Assembly: GCA_016700055.1 (NCBI GenBank)
Contig: CP064997.1
Coordinates: 3,235,315-3,299,314 of the forward strand
Reading direction: 5' to 3'
DNA from: Actinomycetota bacterium
GTDB lineage: Bacteria > Actinomycetota > Acidimicrobiia > Acidimicrobiales > Ilumatobacteraceae
DNA length: 64,000 bases
Of this stretch, positions 1 to 9,972 are shown piece by piece (the first letter of the stretch is position 1; every line of letters begins with the position of its first letter). The translations under genes were made by a program, and so were the position numbers. Under the pieces are notes generated by a model, which was not told the DNA's origin, ran no database searches, and saw nothing but the letters and a program-made list of their open reading frames with translations.

Positions 1-1
1 G

Positions 2-484
2 ACGGGCGGGTTCACGGATTGCCTGTTGCAGCACGGCGCATCCGCAGTCGTCGCCCTCGACGTCGGTCACGGCCAGCTCCACCCGCGCATTCGCGACGAC
101 GAGCGTGTTCATGTGATCGAACGGTTCAACGCCCGCCATCTCACGGTCGACGACATCGGCGGGCCGGTGGATACCGTCGTCGCCGACCTGTCCTTCATCT
201 CGTTGTCGCTCGTCGTGCCCAACCTCGTCGGCGTCTGCAAGAGCGGAGGCATCCTGGTGTTGCTCGTCAAACCGCAGTTCGAGGCCGGACGACGCGAGGT
301 TTCGCGCGGACGTGGGGTGATCACCGACCCGGAGGTGCACGAGCAGGCCTGCGCCTCGGTGGCGGCCGCCCTCGAGGCAGCCGGCGCGCAGGTGAGGGCG
401 TGGATGCCCTCGCCGCTGCTCGGAGGCGAGGGCAACCGTGAGTTCTTGGTCTACGCCGAAGTCCCCGGGGTGCGGGCGCAGTGA
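2..484 (+). CDS. tlyA: TlyA family rRNA 2'-O-methyltransferase, C-terminal part
   Basis: This is the C-terminal part of a TlyA-type 2'-O-methyltransferase, which methylates 16S and 23S rRNA in actinobacteria. The reading frame is open from the window edge; the first residues, TGGFTDCLLQHGA, are the SAM-binding FtsJ motif that normally follows an N-terminal S4 RNA-binding domain, which lies outside the window. The strand-4 motif VVADLSFISL and the KPQFEAGR segment are typical of the family. The stop codon overlaps the GTG start of nadK by 4 bases, giving the common actinobacterial order tlyA-nadK-recN and implying one transcript. Assignment is by family motifs; the missing N-terminus cannot be checked. 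Confidence 0.88.
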   Translation, partial: TGGFTDCLLQHGASAVVALDVGHGQLHPRIRDDERVHVIERFNARHLTVDDIGGPVDTVVADLSFISLSLVVPNLVGVCKSGGILVLLVKPQFEAGRREVSRGRGVITDPEVHEQACASVAAALEAAGAQVRAWMPSPLLGGEGNREFLVYAEVPGVRAQ

Positions 485-1290
485 GCACCGTCTTGCTCGT
501 CGGTCACCACGAGCGCCCCGCGGCGACCGAGCTGATGGAGCTCGCCGCGAGCTGGCTCCGCTCGAACGGGCACGAGCCAGTCGACGCAGCCGTCGACCTG
601 CGATCGCTCGACCTCGCGGTCAGCATCGGCGGCGACGGCACCATGCTGCGCACCGTCGCCCTCCTCGACGGGGCACCGATCCCGGTGATCGGCGTCAACG
701 TCGGAGTGCTCGGCTACCTCACCGAGGTGGAACCCGCCCAGCTGAACGACGCACTGGCCCGCTTCTTCGCGGGCGACGTACAGGTGGAGCCGCGGATGAT
801 GCTCGCCGTCGACGTGTTGCGTGCCGACGGCAGCGTCGAAGGGCCGAACCGGGCGCTGAACGAAGCCTCGCTCGAAAAGCGCGAAGCCGGCCACACCGTG
901 CGGCTACGGCTGCACATCGACGGCGAGCCGTTCACCACCTATCAGGCGGACGGGTTGATCGTGGCCACCCCGACCGGATCGACCGCCTATTCGCTCTCCG
1001 CACGCGGCCCGGTGGTCTCGCCCCGGCACCGCGCCGTTCTGATCACCCCGGTCTCTCCGCACCAGCTCTTCGACAGGTCGCTCGTGCTCGATCCCGACGA
1101 GCCCGCCGAGGTGGAGGTGCTCGGCCACCGAGCTGTCGATCTGGCCGTCGACGGCCAACGGGTGGCCACACTGCGCGAAGGCGACACCGTGCGTTGCCGC
1201 GTCGCCCCCGAGGAGGCGCTGTTCGCCCGTTTCGGCCCCAGCCGCTTCCACCAGATCCTGAAGGCGAAGTTCCAGCTCGGGGACCGCTAG
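481..1290 (+). CDS. nadK: NAD kinase
   Basis: This cytoplasmic ATP/polyphosphate-NAD kinase makes NADP from NAD. At 269 residues it has normal length. The diagnostic GGDGT motif occurs as SIGGDGTMLRT around residue 55, and the second conserved region TPTGSTAYSLSARGP, which binds the NAD substrate, is intact. The GTG start overlaps the end of tlyA (GTGA arrangement), indicating translational coupling. recN follows after 3 bases. No oddities were seen. Confidence 0.95.
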   Translation: MSTVLLVGHHERPAATELMELAASWLRSNGHEPVDAAVDLRSLDLAVSIGGDGTMLRTVALLDGAPIPVIGVNVGVLGYLTEVEPAQLNDALARFFAGDVQVEPRMMLAVDVLRADGSVEGPNRALNEASLEKREAGHTVRLRLHIDGEPFTTYQADGLIVATPTGSTAYSLSARGPVVSPRHRAVLITPVSPHQLFDRSLVLDPDEPAEVEVLGHRAVDLAVDGQRVATLREGDTVRCRVAPEEALFARFGPSRFHQILKAKFQLGDR

Positions 1291-1293
1291 ACG

Positions 1294-2898
1294 ATGCTCG
1301 CCGAACTGCACATCGAAGACCTCGGCGTGGTCGAGCGGCTCGACCTCGTGCTGCACGACGGCCTGACGGTGTTCACCGGCGAGACCGGCGCAGGCAAGAC
1401 GATGCTCGTCGAAGCCGTGCAGCTCTTGCTCGGCGGCAGGGCGGACCCGACTCGGGTGCGCAGCGGGGCCACCGAAGCGCGCGTCGAAGGCCGCTTCGAG
1501 CACGACGGCGACGAGCTGGTGCTGAGCCGCGTCGTTCCGATCGAGGGTCGCTCGCGCTCGTACGTCAACGGGCGCCTGGTGACCGTGGCCGGCCTGGCCG
1601 AGATCGGCGCGGGGCTGGTCGAGCTTCACGGCCAGCACGAGCACCAGCGGCTGCTGAGCGCCGCGGTGCAGCGCCGGTCGCTGGACGCGGCGGCGGGGGT
1701 CGAGCTCGATCCGCTGCGCGCGGCGCGAGGTCGCCTGACCGAGATCGACGCCGCCCTTGCCTCGCTCGGCGGAGACGAGCGGGCGAGGGCGCGAGAGATC
1801 GACCTGCTGCGCTTCCAGGTCGCCGAGCTCGACGCGGCCGCGATCGACGATGCCGACGAGGACCACCGCCTGGAACAGGCAGAGGACCTGCTCGCCGATG
1901 CAGCCGCCCACCGTGGCGCGGCGCAAGCTGCGGCGATGCTGCTCGCCGACGACGACGGCGCCGGTGATCGGCTCGGCCAGGCCCTGACCCAGCTCTCCGG
2001 TCGCGGCGCGCTCTCGGGCGCCGCAGAGCGTTTGCATGCCCTGGCGGCCGAGGTGCACGACGCGGCGAGCGAGCTGCGCGCCGCCGCGGAAGCCATCGAG
2101 GAGGATCCCGTTCGTCTCGAAAGCGTTCGCCAGCGCCGTCAGCTGCTGCGCGATCTGTGCCGCAAGTACGGCGAGGGCCTCGACGAGGTACTCGCGTTCC
2201 ACGTGGACTCGCGACGGCGCCTGGCCGAGCTGGAGTCCTACGAGGAGCGGGCGCGTGCGCTGGAGGGCGAGCGCGCCGAGGCAGCGGCGAGCGAGCGCCG
2301 GGAAGCGAGGATCGTCGCCGAGGCCCGCCGGCGCGGAGCACCGGCTCTTGCCGCAGCCGTCGAGGCTCACCTGCAGGAGCTGGCCATGCCCCATGCACGG
2401 GTCGAGGTCGCCGTCGGCGGCGATGACCCGGCCGACGAGGTCTCCTTCCGCCTCGCGGCCAACCCAGGCTCGCCGATGCTGGCGCTCGCCCGAGCCGCGT
2501 CGGGAGGCGAGCTGGCCCGCGCGATGCTCGCCTTGCGCTTGGTGCTGACCGAGGCCCCCCACACCCTCGTCTTCGACGAGGTCGACGCCGGCATCGGCGG
2601 GGCCGCGGCGCTGGCCGTCGGACGCTCCCTCGCCCGCCTCGGCAGCCGTCACCAGGTGCTCGTCGTCACCCACCTGGCCCAGGTGGCAGCAGGGGCCGAC
2701 CATCAAGTCGTCGTCACCAAGCACGAGAGCGACGACTCGACCACCTCGACCGCCGCTGCCGTCGACGGGTCGGCCCGCCTGGGGGAGCTGGCCCGGATGC
2801 TGAGCGGGCACGGCGAGAGCGAGACCGCCCGCCGCCACGCGGAGGAGCTGGTCACCATGCTCCGCTCGGACGAATCGGGTAGACGCCCGCCGGGCTGA
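1294..2898 (+). CDS. recN: DNA repair protein RecN
   Basis: RecN is an SMC-like ATPase used in double-strand break repair. The 534-residue protein starts with the family's N-terminus (MLAELHIEDLGVVERLDL) and has a Walker A motif GETGAGKT near residue 33. A central alanine/glutamate/arginine-rich coiled-coil region spans roughly residues 150-370. The ABC signature (ASGGELARAMLAL) and Walker B/D-loop (LVFDEVDAGIGG) lie at the C-terminal end. It is the third gene of the tlyA-nadK-recN cluster. The spacing of 3 bases after nadK implies co-transcription. Confidence 0.95.
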   Translation: MLAELHIEDLGVVERLDLVLHDGLTVFTGETGAGKTMLVEAVQLLLGGRADPTRVRSGATEARVEGRFEHDGDELVLSRVVPIEGRSRSYVNGRLVTVAGLAEIGAGLVELHGQHEHQRLLSAAVQRRSLDAAAGVELDPLRAARGRLTEIDAALASLGGDERARAREIDLLRFQVAELDAAAIDDADEDHRLEQAEDLLADAAAHRGAAQAAAMLLADDDGAGDRLGQALTQLSGRGALSGAAERLHALAAEVHDAASELRAAAEAIEEDPVRLESVRQRRQLLRDLCRKYGEGLDEVLAFHVDSRRRLAELESYEERARALEGERAEAAASERREARIVAEARRRGAPALAAAVEAHLQELAMPHARVEVAVGGDDPADEVSFRLAANPGSPMLALARAASGGELARAMLALRLVLTEAPHTLVFDEVDAGIGGAAALAVGRSLARLGSRHQVLVVTHLAQVAAGADHQVVVTKHESDDSTTSTAAAVDGSARLGELARMLSGHGESETARRHAEELVTMLRSDESGRRPPG

Positions 2899-2922
2899 GC
2901 GCAGGCATCCCCCCGCGGGGCA

Positions 2923-2974
2923 GATGACGGGGTATGGTGTTCTCCCGTCATCAGTTCGCGTGACGGGAGGTCAC
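2923..2974 (+). promoter_or_regulatory. pyrG leader with mutually exclusive hairpins over the ribosome binding site
   Basis: Segment 1 (2923-2931, GATGACGGG) can form a 9-bp stem with segment 2 (2944-2952, CCCGTCATC) around a 12-base loop. Segment 2 can instead pair over 7 bp with segment 3 (TGACGGG, 2961-2967), which contains part of the GGGAGG ribosome binding site (2965-2970). A third option is GTGAC/GTCAC (2960-2964 with 2970-2974), which puts the binding site in a loop. The base pairing is seen directly; a regulatory role is inferred. Confidence 0.45.
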
Positions 2975-2978
2975 CCCA

Positions 2979-4655
<1,677 letters not shown>

Positions 4656-4663
4656 CCCAGCCG

Positions 4664-5236
4664 GTGGGCGGGTTCCGCCACCTCGGCGACCGCGTGATCC
4701 ACGAGGGTCACATCTGGAACGTGGTCGTCGCGAACTTCGTCGCTCCCGATGGCGGCGCCTTCTCGCGCGACGTGGTGCGCTCCCGGGGCGCGGTTGCCGC
4801 CGTACCGGTGCTGTTCGACGCCGAGGGCACGCCGTCGGTGGTGCTCGTACGCCAATACCGCCCGGCCTTCGACCGCTGGCTGGTCGAGGTTCCCGCCGGG
4901 GTGCGCGACGTACCCGGCGAACCCGACCGCGATACCGCCCGCCGGGAGTTGATCGAGGAAGTCGGTCTGCACGCGGCCGAGCTGGAGCTGTTGGGCGAGG
5001 TGATGCCCGCGGCGGGGATGACCGACAGCACGGTGGCGATCTTCCTCGCCACCGACCTGTCGCCCACCGAGCGCAGCACGCAGGGCCCGGAGGAGGCGAG
5101 CATGGAGATCCTCCACGTTCCGCTCGCCGAGGCGCTCGCGATGGTGACGCGAGGCGAGATCGCCGACGCGAAGACCGTCATCGCCTTGCTGCTCACCGAG
5201 CGCCGTCTGAACGACGGCGATGCCCCGGGCGCCTGA
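4664..5236 (+). CDS. NUDIX hydrolase, ADP-ribose pyrophosphatase type
   Basis: The 190-residue protein carries a NUDIX box: the helix-loop segment DTARRELIEEVGLHAAELELLG (split here as DTARRELIEEVG followed by LHAAELELLG) matches the REx2EExGx core. The N-terminal strand HEGHIWNVVVANF and the VVLVRQYRP segment resemble actinobacterial ADP-ribose pyrophosphatases, which split ADP-ribose into AMP and ribose 5-phosphate. Start is GTG at 4664, chosen because it lies 8 bases after the pyrG stop and gives the family's usual N-terminus; the frame is open further upstream inside pyrG but that part is a shadow. The 3' end overlaps xerD by 17 bases. Confidence 0.85.
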   Translation: MGGFRHLGDRVIHEGHIWNVVVANFVAPDGGAFSRDVVRSRGAVAAVPVLFDAEGTPSVVLVRQYRPAFDRWLVEVPAGVRDVPGEPDRDTARRELIEEVGLHAAELELLGEVMPAAGMTDSTVAIFLATDLSPTERSTQGPEEASMEILHVPLAEALAMVTRGEIADAKTVIALLLTERRLNDGDAPGA

Positions 5237-6173
5237 AGTGCCCGAGGCGGGAGAGGTGCCCGACGAGGTGGACGACCTCTGCGCCTGGCTCGCGGTGGAG
5301 CGGGGCCGGTCGACGAACACGATCACCGCCTATCGCCGCGACCTCGGGACGTATGCGAGGTGGCTCGCCGAGCACGGACGGAGCCTGCACGACGTATCCC
5401 GCGCGGACGTCGAGGGGCTCGTCGTCGCCCGTCGAGAGGCCGGGTCGGCACCCGCCAGCATCGCCCGCATGCTCGCCGCGGTGCGCATGCTGCACCGGTT
5501 CATGGTCGAAGAAGGTCGCCGCCCCGACGACCCGACCGCTGATCTGGCTGGGGTGGCGGTGCCCTCCGGGCTGCCCAAGCCGCTTTCCGAGGCCGATGTG
5601 GACCGCCTGCTGGCGGCGGTCGTCGGTAGCGACCCCGTCGCCCTGCGCGACCGGGCGCTGCTCGAGTTGCTCTACGGCACCGGCGCGCGGATATCGGAGG
5701 CCTGCCAGCTCACGCTCGCCGACGTCGACCTGCAAGAGGGGTTCGCCCGCGTGTTCGGCAAGGGTTCCAAGGAGCGGATGGTGCCCCTCGGGCGATGCGC
5801 CCGCGAGGCGATCGGAGAGTGGCTGCAGGTCGGACGTCCGGCCCTTGCACCGGCTCGGTGGGCTCGCCGGGACGACGCCGAGTCGTTGTTCTTGAATCGC
5901 CGCGGCGCCCGCCTGAGTCGCCAGGGCGGTTGGGCGATCGTCAAGCACTACGGAGAGCGGTGCGGGCTGGGGGAGTCGCTGTCACCACACGTCCTGCGCC
6001 ATTCGTGCGCGACGCATCTGCTCGACCACGGTGCCGACCTGCGCGTGGTGCAAGAGCTGCTCGGGCACGCCTCGATCAGCACCACCCAGGTGTACACGAA
6101 GGTGTCGCAGGAGCGCCTGGTCGAGGCATACCGGGCAGCGCACCCCCGCGCGGGCGTCAGCCGGGGCACGTGA
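5220..6173 (+). CDS. xerD: Site-specific tyrosine recombinase XerD
   Basis: XerD works with XerC at dif to resolve chromosome dimers at the septum. The 317-residue protein has an N-terminal SAM-like core-binding domain (residues about 15-100) and a C-terminal catalytic domain with the pentad visible: Arg in GTGARISEACQL, Lys in GKGSKERMVP, His and Arg in HVLRHSCATHLL, His in LGHASISTTQ, and the nucleophile Tyr in QVYTKV. Length and position next to the NUDIX gene and scpAB are typical of chromosomal XerD, not of a phage integrase. It overlaps the NUDIX gene by 17 bases and the HD-domain gene by 1 base. Confidence 0.93.
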   Translation: MPRAPEVPEAGEVPDEVDDLCAWLAVERGRSTNTITAYRRDLGTYARWLAEHGRSLHDVSRADVEGLVVARREAGSAPASIARMLAAVRMLHRFMVEEGRRPDDPTADLAGVAVPSGLPKPLSEADVDRLLAAVVGSDPVALRDRALLELLYGTGARISEACQLTLADVDLQEGFARVFGKGSKERMVPLGRCAREAIGEWLQVGRPALAPARWARRDDAESLFLNRRGARLSRQGGWAIVKHYGERCGLGESLSPHVLRHSCATHLLDHGADLRVVQELLGHASISTTQVYTKVSQERLVEAYRAAHPRAGVSRGT

Positions 6174-6652
6174 TGGCGTCCGCACCCACCGCCGCGCCGA
6201 ACGCGGCGCGCCGCGTCGTGCACCTCGCCCGCCGGTTCTTCACCTCCCTGTCGCGTCGCCCGCCCGCCGTAGAGGACGAGGTCTGGGCGAAAGAGCACCT
6301 GCTCGCAGCAGAAGAGGAGCTCTGGGTGCAGATGCGCAACCACGACCGGCGTCACGCGATCGAGGTCGCCCGCCGGTACGAGGCCCGCCGGCCGGGCGCC
6401 AGCCGCGCCGAGATGGCCGGAGTGCTGCTGCACGACGTCGGCAAGTTGGACAGCGACCTCGGCGTGGCCGGCCGCGTCGTCGCTACCGTGGTCGGGCCCC
6501 GCGGGCGGCGTATGCGGTCGTACCACGACCACGAACGCATCGGTGCCGCGGCATGCGCGGCGGCAGGCAGCGACCCGACCACCGTCGCGCTCGTCGCGGG
6601 CACCGCCGAGGCGGCGATGTTGGAGGCGCTCGGCTCAGCCGACGACATCTAG
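6173..6652 (+). CDS. HD domain-containing protein
   Basis: This is a 159-residue predicted metal-dependent phosphohydrolase of unknown substrate. HD-domain features are seen: His in RRHAIEVARRY, the HD pair in LLHDVGKLD, and a third His in SYHDHERIGA. The ATG overlaps the xerD stop (ATGA), so translation is coupled; the frame is open upstream but that part lies inside xerD. Small HD proteins next to xerD recur in related actinobacteria as far as I know. The substrate (nucleotide or other phosphoester) cannot be told from sequence. Confidence 0.75.
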   Translation: MASAPTAAPNAARRVVHLARRFFTSLSRRPPAVEDEVWAKEHLLAAEEELWVQMRNHDRRHAIEVARRYEARRPGASRAEMAGVLLHDVGKLDSDLGVAGRVVATVVGPRGRRMRSYHDHERIGAAACAAAGSDPTTVALVAGTAEAAMLEALGSADDI

Positions 6653-6691
6653 CTCATGCGCCGGCGGCGCCGGCGGAGCGGGGCCCGGTGG

Positions 6692-7684
6692 TCAGGCGCC
6701 GAGGAGACCGATGTGGTCGTAGGTGCGCTCGACCGTGGCAGACGCCACCTCACGCGCCTTCGCCGCACCGACGTGCAGCAACCGGGCCAGCTCGGCGCGG
6801 TCGGCGGTCAGCTCGGCGTAGCGCTCACGGACCGGGCGCAACAGCTCGGCGACGGCCTCGCCAGTGTCGACCTTCAGCGGCCCGTACTGGGTGTAACCCT
6901 GCGCGGCGGCCTGGGGAGTGCGCCCGGTGGACGCCGCAAGGATCTCGAGCAGGTTGGACACGCCGGGCTTGCGCTCACGGTCGTAGCGCACCTCTGCTTC
7001 GGAGTCGGTGACCGCCCGCTTGAACTTCTTCAGGATCACCGCCGGATCGTCGAGCAGGTGGACGGTGCCCGCGTCGCTGGTCGAGGACTTCGACATCTTC
7101 GCCAGCGGCTCTTGCAGGTCCATCACCCGCGCCCCGGCCGGGGGCATGACCGCGCGGGGCACGACGAAGGTCTCGCCGAAGCGGTGGTTGAAACGGATGG
7201 CGATGTCGCGGGTGACCTCGACGTGCTGGCGCTGGTCGTCACCGACGGGCACCTCGTCGGCGTCGTAGATCAAGATGTCGGCCGCCATCAGCGCGGGGTA
7301 GGTGAACAGCCCCGCTGAGACGAAGTCGGCTCCCTCGCCACGGCGAGCGGCCTTGTCCTTGAACTGGGTCATCCTGCTCAGCTCGCCGAACGACACCGTG
7401 CACTCCATCACCCACGCCAGCTGGCAGTGCTCGGGGACGTGGCTCTGCACGAAAACGGTGGCCACCTCTGGGTCGAGCCCGCAGGCGAAGAGCAACGCGG
7501 CGAGGTCGACCGTGGCTGCGCCGATGACGTCGGGCTCGTCGGTGACGGTGAGCGCGTGCAGGTCGACGATGCCGTGGAACGCGTCGACCTCGTGCTGCTT
7601 CGCGACCCACCCGCGCATCGCTCCGAGGTAGTTGCCGAGATGAACGGCGCCCGTAGGTTGGATGCACGACAGCACTCGGGTCAC
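6692..7684 (-). CDS. trpS: Tryptophanyl-tRNA synthetase
   Basis: This cytoplasmic class I synthetase charges tRNA-Trp. The 330-residue protein has the HIGH-like motif PTGAVHLGNYLGA near the N-terminus and the KMSKS loop (LAKMSKSSTSDAGTV). The start is GTG at 7684; the longer open frame adds 48 residues without conserved character, and the chosen start gives the usual TRVLSCIQPTG beginning. A TAGCCT hexamer 8 bases upstream suggests a leaderless message. It is convergent with the HD-domain gene and divergent from scpA. Confidence 0.95.
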   Translation of the reverse strand: MTRVLSCIQPTGAVHLGNYLGAMRGWVAKQHEVDAFHGIVDLHALTVTDEPDVIGAATVDLAALLFACGLDPEVATVFVQSHVPEHCQLAWVMECTVSFGELSRMTQFKDKAARRGEGADFVSAGLFTYPALMAADILIYDADEVPVGDDQRQHVEVTRDIAIRFNHRFGETFVVPRAVMPPAGARVMDLQEPLAKMSKSSTSDAGTVHLLDDPAVILKKFKRAVTDSEAEVRYDRERKPGVSNLLEILAASTGRTPQAAAQGYTQYGPLKVDTGEAVAELLRPVRERYAELTADRAELARLLHVGAAKAREVASATVERTYDHIGLLGA

Positions 7685-7692
7685 GCCCGGGC

Positions 7693-7698
7693 AGGCTA
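7693..7698 (-). promoter_or_regulatory. Putative -10 element of trpS (leaderless)
   Basis: On the minus strand TAGCCT lies 8 bases before the GTG start of trpS. There is no purine-rich ribosome binding site between them, so transcription probably starts at or next to the start codon. Confidence 0.5.
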
Positions 7699-7732
7699 GC
7701 GGGGGAGCCGCGCCGGCGGCCGGGGGGTTCGG

Positions 7733-7738
7733 TAGCCT
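7733..7738 (+). promoter_or_regulatory. Putative -10 element of scpA (leaderless)
   Basis: TAGCCT lies 7 bases before the ATG of scpA, with no Shine-Dalgarno sequence between. It faces the identical hexamer of trpS on the other strand, 34 bases away. Confidence 0.5.
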
Positions 7739-7745
7739 CGCGCCG

Positions 7746-8525
7746 ATGGCGATCGAGGTCAGCACCCCCGTGTTCGAGGGCCCGTTCGACCTGTTGTTGC
7801 ATCTGATCCTGCGCCAGCAGGTGGACATCTACGAGGTCAACCTGGCCACGATCGTCGACGTCTACCTCGTCGAGATGGAGCGCCTGCAGTCGATCGATCT
7901 CGAGCTGGCGACCGAGTTCTTGCTCATCGCGTCGACGCTCGTCGAACTGAAGGCGCGGCGGTTGCTGCCCGGGCGCGACGACGTCGAGCTCGACGAGGAG
8001 CTCGCGCTGTGGGAGGAGCGTGACCTGCTGCTCGCCCGGCTGCTCGAATGCAAGACGTTCAAGGACGTCGCCACCGTGTTCGCCCGGCTCGCCGACGCGG
8101 CCGACCGCTCGTTCCCGCGTCTCGCCGGGCCCGACGAGCGCTTCGCGGCGCTGCAGCCCGACCTGCTCGAGGGCGTGACCCCGGCGCAGCTCGCCGCCGC
8201 GATGCGGCGTGCGCTGACCCCCAAGCCGGTGCCGCGCGTAGACCTGTTCCACGTCTCGGCGGTGCGCGCGAGCGTCGCCGACGCGGTGACGGAGCTGCTC
8301 GACGAGCTGCCCCGGGTGCGGCACATCTCGTTCCACCGGCTCACCTCCGGCCTCGTCGAGCGCCTCGAGGTGATCGTGCGCTTCTTGGCGCTGCTCGAGC
8401 TGTTCAAGCAGGGGCTGATCGAGCTCGTCCAAGCCGAGCGGTTCGGGGACATCGAGATCGAGTGGACCGGCGAGCGCGAACCGGTGGCCGTCGGCAGCTT
8501 CGCCATCGACGACTACGAGGGCTGA
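7746..8525 (+). CDS. scpA: Segregation and condensation protein A
   Basis: ScpA is the kleisin subunit that bridges SMC heads with ScpB during chromosome segregation. The 259-residue protein has the classic N-terminal segment FEGPFDLLLHLILRQQVDIYEV and the acidic, leucine-rich helix LATEFLLIASTLVELKARRLLPG, with the C-terminal winged-helix portion ending LIELVQAERFGDIEIEW. ATG 7746 is chosen because a TAGCCT hexamer sits 7 bases upstream and the family's N-terminus begins there. scpB follows after 3 bases, so the pair is an operon. Confidence 0.93.
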   Translation: MAIEVSTPVFEGPFDLLLHLILRQQVDIYEVNLATIVDVYLVEMERLQSIDLELATEFLLIASTLVELKARRLLPGRDDVELDEELALWEERDLLLARLLECKTFKDVATVFARLADAADRSFPRLAGPDERFAALQPDLLEGVTPAQLAAAMRRALTPKPVPRVDLFHVSAVRASVADAVTELLDELPRVRHISFHRLTSGLVERLEVIVRFLALLELFKQGLIELVQAERFGDIEIEWTGEREPVAVGSFAIDDYEG

Positions 8526-8528
8526 GCC

Positions 8529-9164
8529 ATGGACACCGACGACACGAGGACCACCGACGTTCGTCGGGCGTGTGAGGCGATGCTGCTCGTCGCCACCGAA
8601 CCGGTCCCCCCCGAGCAGATGGCGCAGTTGCTCGAGTTGCCCACCAACGCTCTCGCGGGTGTTCTCGACGAGTTGGCGGCGTCTTACGAGGCAGAGGGGC
8701 GCGGCTTCCAGCTCGTGCGCGTGGCGGGTGGCTACCGCTTCCAGACGCACCCCGACATGGCGCCGTATGTCGAACGGTTCGTCCTCGACGGCCAGCGTGC
8801 CCGACTCTCGGCGGCGGCACTCGAGACGCTCGCCATCGTCGCCTACAAGCAACCGCTGTCACGCGCCCAGATCGCCTCGATCCGCGGCGTTGACCCCGAC
8901 GCCGTCCTGCGCACCCTGCAAGCGCGCGGCTACGTCGACCAGGTCGGCCGAGATCCGGGCCCGGGTCAGGCGGTGATGTGGGGCACCACCTCCGCGTTCT
9001 TGGAGAAGCTGGGCCTTGACTCGGTGAACGACCTGCCCCCGATCGCCGAGTTCGTGCCCGGCGCCGACGTCGTCGAGGCGCTCGAGCACGGTCTGCGGAT
9101 CACCCCGGCGGAACCCCCGCCGGGCGCGGAACCGGCATCGGGCACCGCGGCCCGAGATGACTGA
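8529..9164 (+). CDS. scpB: Segregation and condensation protein B
   Basis: ScpB dimers bind ScpA and regulate SMC. The 211-residue protein contains the two winged-helix domains of the family; the signature AALETLAIVAYKQPLSRAQIASIRGVD lies near residues 98-124 (helix and turn), and the GRDPGPGQAVMWGTT segment is the conserved wing. The C-terminal 40 residues are proline- and alanine-rich and probably disordered. It sits in the scpA-scpB-rluB operon, overlapping rluB by 8 bases. Confidence 0.93.
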   Translation: MDTDDTRTTDVRRACEAMLLVATEPVPPEQMAQLLELPTNALAGVLDELAASYEAEGRGFQLVRVAGGYRFQTHPDMAPYVERFVLDGQRARLSAAALETLAIVAYKQPLSRAQIASIRGVDPDAVLRTLQARGYVDQVGRDPGPGQAVMWGTTSAFLEKLGLDSVNDLPPIAEFVPGADVVEALEHGLRITPAEPPPGAEPASGTAARDD

Positions 9165-9972
9165 GCGCCGCCGCCCGCCGCGTGCGGTCGAACCACCGCT
9201 TTGGGAACAGCTCGCCGCGCGGTCGGCGGAACTGCCCTCCGGCGAGCGATTGCAGAAGGTGCTGGCCCGGCACGGATTCGGGTCGAGGCGGGTCTGCGAA
9301 GACCTCATCGAGGCCGGCCGGGTGAGCGTCAACGGCGAAACGGCCCTGCTCGGGCGCCGCGTCGACGTCGAGGCCGACCGGATCGAGCTCGACGGCGTAC
9401 CGGTAGGCGTCCGTCCGGGGCTCGTGTACTACCTGCTCAACAAGCCCGCCGGCGTGGTGACGACGGCGAGCGACCCGCAGCGGCGCCCGACCGTGCTGGA
9501 GCTGGTCCCCGCCGAGCCGCGGGTGTTCCCCGTCGGCCGGCTCGATCTCGACACCGAGGGGCTGCTGCTGCTCACCAACGACGGCGAGCTCGCCAACCGC
9601 GTCGCGCATCCCCGCCACGGGGTGGTGAAGGAGTACCTGGCCGAGGTCGAGGGCGGCCAGGTGCGACCCGGGGCACTGCGGCGCCTGCGTGAGGGGGTCG
9701 AGCTGGAAGACGGTGTCACCGCTGCGGCCGCGGTCAGCCAGCCGACGGCAGGGGTGCTGCGGATCGCGATCCACGAAGGTCGCAACCGCCAGGTGCGCCG
9801 GATGTGCGCGGCCGTCGGGCACCCGGTGAAGAGGCTCGCGCGCACGCGCATCGGGCCCCTGCGCGACTCCGATCTGGCCCCCGGCGCCTGGCGCCACCTG
9901 GACGAGCGCGAGCTCGTCGCGCTGATCAAGGCCGTGGCCACGGAGACCCCTCGGTACGATCGGCCACGATGA
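9157..9972 (+). CDS. rluB: 23S rRNA pseudouridine synthase, RluB/RsuA family
   Basis: This enzyme isomerises a uridine in rRNA (23S position 2605 region for RluB). The 271-residue protein has an N-terminal S4 domain (RLQKVLARHGFGSRRVCEDL), then the catalytic domain with the active Asp in VGRLDLDTEGLLLLTND and the conserved EGRNRQVRRMC motif. The scpA-scpB-rluB order is widely conserved in Gram-positive bacteria and favours RluB over RsuA. It overlaps scpB by 8 bases and tyrA by 4 bases (ATGA). Confidence 0.92.
   Translation: MTERRRPPRAVEPPLWEQLAARSAELPSGERLQKVLARHGFGSRRVCEDLIEAGRVSVNGETALLGRRVDVEADRIELDGVPVGVRPGLVYYLLNKPAGVVTTASDPQRRPTVLELVPAEPRVFPVGRLDLDTEGLLLLTNDGELANRVAHPRHGVVKEYLAEVEGGQVRPGALRRLREGVELEDGVTAAAAVSQPTAGVLRIAIHEGRNRQVRRMCAAVGHPVKRLARTRIGPLRDSDLAPGAWRHLDERELVALIKAVATETPRYDRPR

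Noticed and set aside
904..2838. Long minus-strand open frame opposite nadK and recN
   Set aside because: It mirrors the codon positions of two well-supported genes, has no recognisable motif, and is the expected by-product of high-GC coding DNA.
5220..6173. XerD as a phage or island integrase
   Set aside because: Length, neighbours (NUDIX, scpAB) and lack of attachment repeats or phage genes fit the chromosomal recombinase.
6653..6691. GC-rich palindromic stretch between the HD gene and trpS as a terminator
   Set aside because: The sequence is a run of GCC/GGC repeats that can pair in many ways, with no T-run; support is too weak to call.
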